Assembly (NCBI GenBank): GCA_964575975.1
Contig: CAZNTU010000050.1
Location: forward strand, 1-30,906
Direction: 5' to 3'
DNA length: 30,906 nt
Source: G963674505 sp964575975
Lineage (GTDB): Bacteria > Desulfobacterota > Desulfobacteria > Desulfobacterales > SKZT01
Part shown: one piece after another, positions 25,353-30,906 of the stretch
How the letters are laid out: every line of letters starts with the position of its first letter
Numbering within the stretch: the stretch's first letter is position 1
Translations under genes and position numbers: made by a program
The notes under the pieces: model-generated
Database searches by the model: none
The model's input: only the letters and a program-made list of their open reading frames with translations
Told to the model about the DNA's origin: nothing

Positions 25353-26282
25353 CTATCGGGGTTTTTGTGCGGCATTTTCTTTGCCCGGAAGTTTAAAACG
25401 GTTGGAAAAAACAATACCCAACATGAAAATAAAAAATTCGCCGACAAGAAACCATAGTCTCGAGGCAACCGCGACTGTTACGGAATCGTTAAGCGATAAT
25501 CCCCACAGATGCAGGAGTCCTGTCAGTATTCCTTCTCTCACGCCGATCCCTCCAGGGGCGACAAGAACGATCAGGCCCGTTGTGGCGGCGAATGCGAAAG
25601 AAAAGCCGGTATAGCAAGGGACTTGATTTCCATCGACGATTGATAGAACCAAAAAATGGAATGACAAACACCAGCACAACCATGTCGAGAAATAATAGGG
25701 AAGGATTTTGAGAGTGGTGGCGAATTTCAAACAGGGAACGGACAGTTTTTTTTTAAATAAAAGTTCCGCGATTTCTCTGACTTTTCTATGAAAAATCCCC
25801 GTGAATAGAATAAGAGTCAAAAACGACCATAAGACAAGGCAAAAAATCGAAATGGCAATATATTTCTTGATCGGGACAAACAGAAAATTGAAAGCGCCGA
25901 GTATGAAACCTGTCCAAAGTGAAATGAACTGGGCGGTCAAGGATAATATCGCCAAATCCTTTTCGTTCGCTTGGTACTCTTTTGCGATGAAGGCGGATCG
26001 ACCTAAGACGATCCAAAGCTTGCCTGGAATGTATTTGCCGAAAACGGAAAATCCCTGGCTTGCCAGAGCCGATTTGAACGAAACGTTTTTAAACTCCGAA
26101 CCGACCATTGTTTTCCACCAGGAAAAAGCGTCGGCCAAAAAACCAAAGAATAGAAACAGCAGGCATAGTATCAGGTGCTTGGGCGAATTGATGGAAGGGA
26201 GGCGCAGATAATCCCCGTTTATCAAAGACGCCACTAAAAAAAGAAGCGATATGTAAATAAAGTAGGAAATGAAATTTCTCAT
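25353..26282 (-). CDS. Flippase-like integral membrane protein (LPG-synthase TM family, UPF0104)
   Basis: 309-residue polytopic protein with about eight hydrophobic segments. It belongs to the family sharing the membrane part of lysylphosphatidylglycerol synthase and AglD-like proteins, recognised by APGGIGVREG near residue 240 and by the FGKYIPGKLW motif near 80. Members are often found with polyprenyl-glycan genes and are suspected flippases or membrane enzymes; no reaction is certain. Its start overlaps the stop of the methyltransferase gene by four bases (ATGA), so the pair is translationally coupled. It converges on the GT-C gene that ends at 25224. Confidence 0.82.
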   Translation of the reverse strand: MRNFISYFIYISLLFLVASLINGDYLRLPSINSPKHLILCLLFLFFGFLADAFSWWKTMVGSEFKNVSFKSALASQGFSVFGKYIPGKLWIVLGRSAFIAKEYQANEKDLAILSLTAQFISLWTGFILGAFNFLFVPIKKYIAISIFCLVLWSFLTLILFTGIFHRKVREIAELLFKKKLSVPCLKFATTLKILPYYFSTWLCWCLSFHFLVLSIVDGNQVPCYTGFSFAFAATTGLIVLVAPGGIGVREGILTGLLHLWGLSLNDSVTVAVASRLWFLVGEFFIFMLGIVFSNRFKLPGKENAAQKPR

Positions 26283-26914
26283 GGTTTTCGGATCTGCTTT
26301 TTCTTACCTAACGCTATTGTCCATGGTAAAGGAAATCTCATTTCCACTATATGGAAATATTCACCCACAAACTTCCCGAAATTGACAGCATTCCAATGGT
26401 TGACATGTCCGGGTGTGTTTCCGACGTGTTTTACGTATTTGAAACGCAGCAAGTTTAGGATACGCCACAACGGCTCCCGAGGTACGCTTAGAATGGCGTA
26501 TTTCCGGGTTACTCTGTGAATTTCACTGATTGCTTGCCGCGGATCCGCGATATGCTCTAAAACTTCACTGCAAACGACAACGTCCGCGAAATTGTCGAAA
26601 AAAGGTAAAGCGCGGATGTCGCCTACGGAAAGATTGGAAAAAGGGATATTCCGCCTGGCGTCGATTATCTCTCTCCGGTCATAATCCATGGCGAAGAATT
26701 CCGAAGAGCTGTCGATAGCCTTCAAATAGCGCAAGAGAAGACCTTCTCCGCAACCTGCGTCCAATGTTTTCGCCGCGTTCGTATTTTTGAACATCTCTCC
26801 GAAATTGGCAAAAAAGTTGTTGACCAAAAAAATACTTATCGGATTGGAAGTAGAATACTTTTCGTGCTTGCTTGAGAACGGTCTCCTTATGCTCCTTGTC
26901 AGTATCTTGTTCAT
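26279..26914 (-). CDS. Class I SAM-dependent methyltransferase
   Basis: 211 residues from the ATG at 26914. Motif I is LDAGCGEGLLLRYL, motif II-like acidic residue in AMDYDRREI, then SVGDIRALPF and the motif VVVCSEVLEHI that marks ubiquinone/menaquinone-type and glycan-associated methyltransferases. A C-terminal aromatic region (HVGNTPGHVNHWN) resembles methyltransferases in surface-polysaccharide loci. In-frame starts further upstream (ATG 26959 or 26986, TTG 27001) cannot be excluded and none has a convincing RBS. It overlaps the flippase-like gene by four bases. The likely substrate is a sugar or lipid-linked glycan, from context only. Confidence 0.82.
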   Translation of the reverse strand: MNKILTRSIRRPFSSKHEKYSTSNPISIFLVNNFFANFGEMFKNTNAAKTLDAGCGEGLLLRYLKAIDSSSEFFAMDYDRREIIDARRNIPFSNLSVGDIRALPFFDNFADVVVCSEVLEHIADPRQAISEIHRVTRKYAILSVPREPLWRILNLLRFKYVKHVGNTPGHVNHWNAVNFGKFVGEYFHIVEMRFPLPWTIALGKKKQIRKP

Positions 26915-27391
26915 ATAGGTCTCTGTCGATGGAAAATTGTTGAGGGTCATTGCCATCATGTTGAAGTTCTTTCGAAACACCGACATTTGTAACCGAGTCA
27001 ATCCACAGTGTCCGCAAATTTGAAGAACAAATAGAATAATACTCGCTCGCGTTCGGCGAAAAATTCGTCGAGATTTTTAGCATGTTTTTTGTTGGTTTTC
27101 AATTGTTTCCTTAAGCTTTGTTTTGTCCGGTATTGCCATCTCAATTGGCTCTGCAGGCCGGGAACGCTTCATATTAATGGAAGAGAAATACGACAATTTG
27201 ACGGACGAAATATGAGAGAATCTGGCATTCTCGCGAAAAAAACCGCAAAAGATAAGGCGTATTTCGAAGAAAGTTACCGTTTAGAATGTATTGCCGGTCG
27301 ACGCCTCGGTCGTATAGGATTCTCTTGACGAAGAGAAAAACGGGAAAAGCAAGGTTTCGACGAAAATCAACTTTTTTTCAAGGAGGTTCAA
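26915..27391. other. Intergenic region between divergent genes
   Basis: About 480 nt, or 390 if the longest methyltransferase start is used. No gene is supported; open frames on either strand are short and lack an RBS. It must contain the promoters of the minus-strand methyltransferase/flippase pair and of the plus-strand desulforedoxin-like gene, but I see no clear -35/-10 or -24/-12 pair that I would stand behind. Confidence 0.5.
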
Positions 27392-27559
27392 ATGCCCGAT
27401 ACTGGAGAAGTCTACAAATGCGAAATTTGCGGAAACGTGGTTCAAGTGTTGAACGGGGGAGGGGCTGAACTCGTTTGCTGCGGCGAGGAGATGAAGCTTG
27501 TTTCCGGCGACGAGGCGAAGCGCTACATGCAGAAAATGGCCAAGCCCGGTTCTCCCTGA
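27392..27559 (+). CDS. Desulforedoxin-like iron protein
   Basis: 55-residue protein with the desulforedoxin or desulfoferrodoxin N-terminal motif: KCEICGNVVQVL followed by VCCGEEM, i.e. CxxC plus an adjacent CC pair that together bind one iron. Free-standing versions serve as small electron carriers or in oxygen defence in anaerobes. The ATG at 27392 is preceded by AGGAGG at 5-nt spacing. The superoxide-reductase domain of desulfoferrodoxin is absent; the stop is a TGA at 27557 and the sequence beyond does not continue the fold. It stands alone, converging with the DUF1328-like gene. Confidence 0.9.
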   Translation: MPDTGEVYKCEICGNVVQVLNGGGAELVCCGEEMKLVSGDEAKRYMQKMAKPGSP

Positions 27560-27632
27560 AGGTCCGGAAATCGTTGAAAGCCCATGATCCCTTCGGGGTG
27601 AAGGTCTGTCGAATGCGGCGGGCCTTGAAAAC

Positions 27633-27672
27633 AGTAGCGCCGAAAAACGTGCTCGAATATTTCGGCGCTACT
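27633..27672. repeat. Perfect 13-bp inverted repeat (REP-like palindrome)
   Basis: AGTAGCGCCGAAA (27633-27645) and its exact reverse complement (27660-27672) flank a 14-nt loop. It shares the core TAGCGCCG with the palindrome at 341-376. It sits between two convergent genes and could act as a bidirectional transcript end, although the T-runs are short. Confidence 0.7.
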
Positions 27673-27753
27673 TTCGATAAAAGTTGTGTCCGGTCCGAAG
27701 CGCTTCAAAAGGACGAATTGTAAAAAATCCCCCGAGTCTTTGATCGCCGCGAC

Positions 27754-27930
27754 TCAAACTCTTTTTGTGTCGCCCCCGATTATTCCGATTACCAGGAAGA
27801 CCAAAAACAGAATCAGAAATAGGTAGAACAGGATTTTAGCGATGCCGGCCGACGCCGACGCGATTCCCGTAAAACCGAAAAGGGCCGCGACTATGGATAT
27901 GACGAAAAATATGAGAGCCCATTTTAGCAT
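27754..27930 (-). CDS. DUF1328-like (YtjA/UPF0391) small membrane protein
   Basis: 58 residues beginning MLKWALIFFVISIVAALFGF, with two membrane segments joined by TGIASASAGIAK and a short charged tail GGDTKRV. This matches the DUF1328 family of small inner-membrane proteins, whose function is unknown and which are often stress-induced. The ATG at 27930 has a near-perfect AGGAGGT Shine-Dalgarno. It lies next to a minus-strand lipoprotein gene with a similar strong RBS, suggesting both are highly expressed under some condition. Confidence 0.88.
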   Translation of the reverse strand: MLKWALIFFVISIVAALFGFTGIASASAGIAKILFYLFLILFLVFLVIGIIGGDTKRV

Positions 27931-28028
27931 GGTTTACCTCCTCTTACGATTATGCGGTCAAACCCGGTCGAAGCGATTCGGCTTTTGACATAATCGGCGA
28001 AACGGCTCGAAAGGATGCTCGGGAGCAT

Positions 28029-28247
28029 CTATCGGGTCCTTTCCCGCGTTTCCTCCGCTCCTTCCTCAAGCTGTTCTCCAGCCTCCTCGCCGGCCTCCCG
28101 GGCTTCTTCGGCGGCTTCGTCCACGGCCTCGCCGGTTCGTTCCCCCGCCCTTTCCGCCGGACCCTCTCGTTCGCAACCGTACAACGGCATGGTCAACATT
28201 GCCCCGACCGCCAAATACAAGAAAAGTTTTCCGAGAAAATTCGTCAT
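28029..28247 (-). CDS. Small lipoprotein with E/A/R-rich repetitive tail
   Basis: 72 residues. A signal sequence (1-24) ends in the lipobox LYGC with C25 as the lipid-attachment cysteine; the mature part is 48 residues of almost only E, A, R, G, T and Q, with repeats such as AGERTGEAVDEAAEEAREAGEEA that would form a charged helix. The composition recalls LEA- or entericidin-like stress lipoproteins, but no family is certain. The ATG at 28247 has GGAGGAG at good spacing. The longer open frame upstream is discarded because it lacks an RBS and would bury the signal sequence. The complementary strand is also open, which is a by-product of the composition. Confidence 0.75.
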   Translation of the reverse strand: MTNFLGKLFLYLAVGAMLTMPLYGCEREGPAERAGERTGEAVDEAAEEAREAGEEAGEQLEEGAEETRERTR

Positions 28248-28572
28248 GATCTCCTCCTTTACGGTTTTTTGGTTTCGGTTCGCGACCCTACGAGGGACAA
28301 AATATGTTTTTCGGAGCATTTTTAAAATAAGCCGAGCAATGTATTTGGTTAGGTATGGAAGAGGAAAACGAATGTCGGATTGCCTTATAGTACCTTTACG
28401 GAAATGCCGCGATTCGATACCGTTCGGCGACGGAGAAAATACATCCCGTTGCGGATTTTATTTTCGTGGACGCTGGTTATGATTTTGCATGATCCGTTTT
28501 TATCGATTCCGATGGATCGAAGACATCAGGCAAAAAGAAAGAGAACCCGCATAAAAAGGAGGAGTTTTAGCC
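28248..28572. other. Intergenic region with candidate sigma-54 promoter
   Basis: 325 nt between the divergent lipoprotein gene and the acidic helical protein gene. No further gene is supported. The only element noted is the GG-N10-GC match at 28474-28489. Confidence 0.5.
28474..28489 (+). promoter_or_regulatory. Candidate sigma-54 promoter upstream of the 28573 gene
   Basis: TGGTTATGATTTTGCA has GG (28475-28476), ten bases, GC (28487-28488) and a good TTGCA at the -12 position, but lacks the CA of a full -24 element. It lies 84 nt upstream of the start codon. GG-N10-GC alone is common by chance. Confidence 0.35.
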
Positions 28573-28884
28573 ATGAATATGCCGAAAGACGAAATGCAAA
28601 GCGAACTGGCGAAAGCATGGAGGACCTATTTGGATCATCTGGAAGAGGCTCTGAACAAAATCGAAAAGGACATCGGCGAGGCCGCGGAAATGGCCTCCAT
28701 TTGCACCGACGAGTGGTGCGAGGCGACGGAGCATTATATCGACGACATCGCCAACGCGCTGTTCTCCATCCACGAGCCTCGCTGGGCCGACCCCGAGGAT
28801 TCCGCCAGGATCAAAAAGCTTAAAAAAAAGGTGTACGACCTGTATGCCGACTACAAAGGCGCCTACCAGGCGGCCAGCGCTTGA
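28573..28884 (+). CDS. Small acidic helical protein of unknown function
   Basis: 103 residues, soluble, no signal sequence, rich in E, A, D and K and predicted almost fully helical (ELAKAWRTYLDHLEEALNKI; RIKKLKKKVYDLYADYKGAY). Two cysteines (ICTDEWCE) sit near the middle. I do not recognise the family. The coding quality is good and the ATG at 28573 is preceded by GGAGGAG at 8-nt spacing, so the gene is real. Its neighbours are a DUF1328-like protein and a small lipoprotein, which suggests, without proving, a stress-related role. The ATG at 28579 is an alternative start. Confidence 0.8.
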   Translation: MNMPKDEMQSELAKAWRTYLDHLEEALNKIEKDIGEAAEMASICTDEWCEATEHYIDDIANALFSIHEPRWADPEDSARIKKLKKKVYDLYADYKGAYQAASA

Positions 28885-29031
28885 TATTTTTTTGACGAAG
28901 CCGTTGCGTTTCCCCGGCCTATACGGTCGGGGATCCAATCAAGCCTAAAAGGGGCTGGGTTTTAATTTCGGCCAATTTGATTTCGCCATTCCCGAAGAAG
29001 CGGAAATCCGGCGGAACATCTAAAAGAAAAA

Positions 29032-29095
29032 GAACCGCAAAGGCGCCAAGAACGCTAAGATTGTCCGCTTCGCGTCCTTGGTGTCTTAGTGGTTC
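29032..29095. repeat. 64-nt imperfect palindromic repeat, copy 2
   Basis: Same boundaries (GAACC...GGTTC) and length as copy 1 at 12395-12458, with seven substitutions. Its halves pair over about 28 positions with a few mismatches or wobbles. A run of about nine T's follows directly, so this copy may work as a terminator for the 28573 gene. Confidence 0.9.
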
Positions 29096-29129
29096 TTTTT
29101 TTTTGAGCGAGGGTGGCTGAAAATAGAAC

Positions 29130-29161
29130 CCGGTCAGACGGCGGGTTGCGACCGGTTTTTT
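29130..29161 (+). terminator. Possible rho-independent terminator
   Basis: CCGGTC (29130-29135) pairs with GACCGG (29150-29155), loop of 14 nt, followed by six T's. The stem is short and the loop large, so it is weaker than the pilA terminator. It would end read-through from the 28573 gene before the TolC-family gene. Confidence 0.45.
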
Positions 29162-29247
29162 GGCGCTTTTAAAACGGTTCGGATTGTAGTAGAGTGGGAC
29201 GGGTTTGATCTTTTGAAATCGAAGAAAAAGAGAATGTCGGAATCGGG

Positions 29248-30612
29248 ATGATGAAGATGAAAAATGCCCTTGCGGCATTGATTGTATTTTTGGCGGGTTT
29301 GGCAATTCCGGCGGGCGAGGCTGTCGCGGCCGGGGTTTTGTCCGAGTCGCGGGAGCACCGGATCGAGGCGGAATCGGAACTGCAAACGGAAATAACGATT
29401 CCGGAGCTTGTGGAGCGCGCGTATGCCGACAACTCCGAAATAGTCGCGGCAAGAGAGGCATGGAAGGCCGCAGTGAAAAAACACGGTGTGAGCACCGCTC
29501 TTCCGGATCCTCAGATTTCGGTCACATATTTTCCCGAACCCATCGAAACGCGTCTGGGTCCGGAGGATTGGAACGCTTCCGTTTCCCAGACGATTCCTTT
29601 TCCCGGCAAGTTGTCGAAGGAGGGAGAGATCGTGGAGGCGGAGGCGCAAATCGCCAAGCTGAACGTGGACAGGGCTGCGAGGGACGTGGCGGCGGCGATC
29701 AGCCAATCGTACCACGAACTCCTTTACATTCAGGAAGCAAGGCGGGTGGCGCAGCTGAACGCCAACTTGCTCGACGAACTTAGAAAATTCGGGGAGACCG
29801 CCTCCTTAAAGGACAAGGCCGCTTTTCTCGACGCGGTAAAATCGCAGTCGCAGGTCGCCCAGATCAGCTACGACATCATCTTGCTGGACGAATTGGAAAT
29901 GACCGAAAAGACGAAATTGAACGGGCTTTTGAACCGTTCGCCCGATGCGGTTTTGGGAGCCGCGAAACCTGTCGATGTCAAAGAGGTTGCATACGAGGTG
30001 GACGAGCTTTACGAAATTGCGCGAAAAAACCGCGAAGAAATCCGCGTGGCGGAGGCGGCGGTCAAAATGGCCGAAGCCCATGTGGATTTGGCCAAATACA
30101 AGAATCTTCCGGAATTCAACGTGGGCTTTTTCTATTCCGGAGTAGGGGACCCGGATGTCGCGGCGCCTCCGGAGGACGCCGGGGAGGATTCCTACGGCGT
30201 GCGGTTCGGAATGAGCGTCCCTCTTTGGTTCGGAAAAAACAGCAGTCGCGCGGCCGAAGCCAGGGCCAAGGCCGAAAAGGCCAAGGCCGAAAGAAACAGC
30301 CGGATCAACGAGACGTATTCCCAGATCAGGACATTGTACTTCAAATTGTCGAACCACAAGCGACTGATCGATCTCTACCGCGATCAAATGATGCCCCAGG
30401 CCTTGAAATCGGTGCAAACGGCGGAAACTTGGTTCAAGGAGGGCGAGGGGAGCTTTTCGGATTTCCTGGAGACGCAAAAGGCCGCTTACAATTTCCAGTT
30501 GTCGTTGGCCCGAGCGCAGGCCGATTACGGCAAAACCCTGGCCGAACTGGAGCGCATCGTCGGGGAAATAATAACCGAGAAAAACAAATCGCCAACCCCG
30601 GAAAGCAAGTAA
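29248..30612 (+). CDS. TolC-family outer-membrane efflux protein
   Basis: 454 residues. A signal peptide (about 1-27, ending AVAA) is followed by two long helical-hairpin repeats of the outer-membrane factor family (ITIPELVERAYADNSEIVAAREAW and its counterpart VDELYEIARKNREEIRVAEAAV). Each is followed by beta strands (PDPQISVTYFP; LPEFNVGFFYSG). This is the channel component of RND, ABC or MFS efflux or of type I secretion; the CusC/CzcC-like layout hints at metal efflux but does not prove it. Membrane-fusion and pump genes would be expected next, but only a repeat array follows before the window ends. The RBS is weak and ATGs at 29248, 29251 and 29257 are all possible. Confidence 0.9.
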   Translation: MMKMKNALAALIVFLAGLAIPAGEAVAAGVLSESREHRIEAESELQTEITIPELVERAYADNSEIVAAREAWKAAVKKHGVSTALPDPQISVTYFPEPIETRLGPEDWNASVSQTIPFPGKLSKEGEIVEAEAQIAKLNVDRAARDVAAAISQSYHELLYIQEARRVAQLNANLLDELRKFGETASLKDKAAFLDAVKSQSQVAQISYDIILLDELEMTEKTKLNGLLNRSPDAVLGAAKPVDVKEVAYEVDELYEIARKNREEIRVAEAAVKMAEAHVDLAKYKNLPEFNVGFFYSGVGDPDVAAPPEDAGEDSYGVRFGMSVPLWFGKNSSRAAEARAKAEKAKAERNSRINETYSQIRTLYFKLSNHKRLIDLYRDQMMPQALKSVQTAETWFKEGEGSFSDFLETQKAAYNFQLSLARAQADYGKTLAELERIVGEIITEKNKSPTPESK

Positions 30613-30639
30613 CCGGGGCGATGAAAATCTCGGGATGCT

Positions 30640-30807
30640 GGTTATTGGTTGATTGGTTATTGGATATTGGTTGATTGGTTATTGGATATTGGTTGATTGG
30701 TTATTGGTTATTGGTTATTGGTTGATTGGTTATTGGATATTGGTTGATTGGTTATTGGTTGATTGGTTATTGGTTATTGGATATTGGTTGATTGGTTATT
30801 GGATATT
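30640..30807 (+). repeat. Mosaic tandem array of 7-8-nt units
   Basis: The stretch parses completely into 23 units of three kinds: A = GGTTATT, B = GGTTGATT, C = GGATATT, in the order A B A C B A C B A A A B A C B A B A A C B A C. Inverted copies of A (AATAACC) occur at 30833-30853, so the array can fold back. The frame through it is open, but the protein would be a meaningless repeat of G, Y, W, L, I, V and D. It lies 27 nt after the TolC-family gene. Confidence 0.95.
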
Positions 30808-30832
30808 GGGAATTGATCAACCGCCATTGCCG

Positions 30833-30853
30833 AATAACCAATAACGAATAACC
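30833..30853 (-). repeat. Inverted units of the tandem array
   Basis: AATAACC, AATAACG and AATAACC, i.e. reverse-complement A units (one with a change), 25 nt after the end of the main array. They can pair with any A-A step of the array. Confidence 0.8.
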
Positions 30854-30906
30854 AATAATTTGACATTGTAAACTTAACGGGTAACATGCCGAATTTATCG
30901 ACCCGT

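Larger units (their letters stand above)
28885..29247. other. Intergenic region with palindromic repeat and terminator
   Basis: 363 nt without a supported gene. It holds copy 2 of the 64-nt repeat (29032-29095) with its T-run, and a second hairpin with T-run at 29130-29161. The remaining sequence shows nothing clear. Confidence 0.6.

Noticed and set aside
27557..27723. Selenocysteine read-through at the TGA of the desulforedoxin-like gene
   Set aside because: The protein is complete at that stop and the following sequence encodes no continuation of the family.
28015..28482. Plus-strand serine/alanine-rich frame opposite the small lipoprotein
   Set aside because: It mirrors the E/A/R-rich lipoprotein tail; the minus-strand reading has a lipobox and a strong RBS.
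30640..30807. CRISPR array
   Set aside because: Units are 7-8 nt and directly adjacent, with no spacers and no cas genes nearby.
30653..30844. Open frame through the tandem array
   Set aside because: Open only because the repeat words contain no stop in that frame; the product would be a simple repeat without an RBS.

Overview
The window reads as chromosomal DNA of an anaerobic, Gram-negative bacterium, most likely Desulfobacterota/Desulfuromonadota-like (the old Deltaproteobacteria). Evidence for this is a type IV pilin whose N-terminal half closely follows my memory of the Geobacter e-pilin, a sigma-54 pilin promoter beside a PilR-like activator, a selenocysteine tRNA, a desulforedoxin-like protein and a TolC-type outer-membrane protein. 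The lineage is an inference; there is no rRNA or other strong marker gene here.

Layout. 1-557: no convincing gene, one strong 15-bp palindrome. 558-6120 (minus): a probable three-gene operon of a large soluble sensor kinase with a Rossmann-like N-terminus, a CxxCC cysteine-cluster protein and a Na/Pi-cotransporter-like protein. 6406-7581: tRNA-Lys(CTT) and tRNA-Sec (both minus) flanking a plus-strand response regulator. 7734-9846: an M20-type peptidase and signal peptidase I. 9901-13515: pyrimidine biosynthesis genes pyrB, pyrC (overlapping) and pyrD. 13536-14930: a PilR-like sigma-54 activator.

15185-25224 is the most interesting part. pilA has its own -24/-12 promoter and a strong terminator, and is followed on the same strand by three tandem paralogues of a TMTC-like family (GT-C glycosyltransferase membrane domain plus C-terminal TPRs), a VKOR-DsbA fusion inserted between the second and third, and a further ArnT/PMT-like GT-C protein. 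Two convergent genes (flippase-like membrane protein, SAM methyltransferase) follow. I read this as a candidate pilin or exoprotein maturation island: sugars added by the GT-C enzymes and a disulfide formed by the VKOR-DsbA protein. The pilin has exactly two cysteines in its mature part. Sampled lines of the region are clearly more AT-rich than the pyr genes.

27392-28884 holds small proteins (desulforedoxin-like, DUF1328-like membrane peptide, a small lipoprotein, an acidic helical protein), most with very strong Shine-Dalgarno sequences. 29248-30612 is a TolC-family protein. The right end carries a mosaic tandem array of 7-8-nt units. Two copies of a 64-nt palindromic repeat (12395 and 29032) and two short related palindromes (341 and 27633) show that dispersed intergenic repeats occur in this genome.
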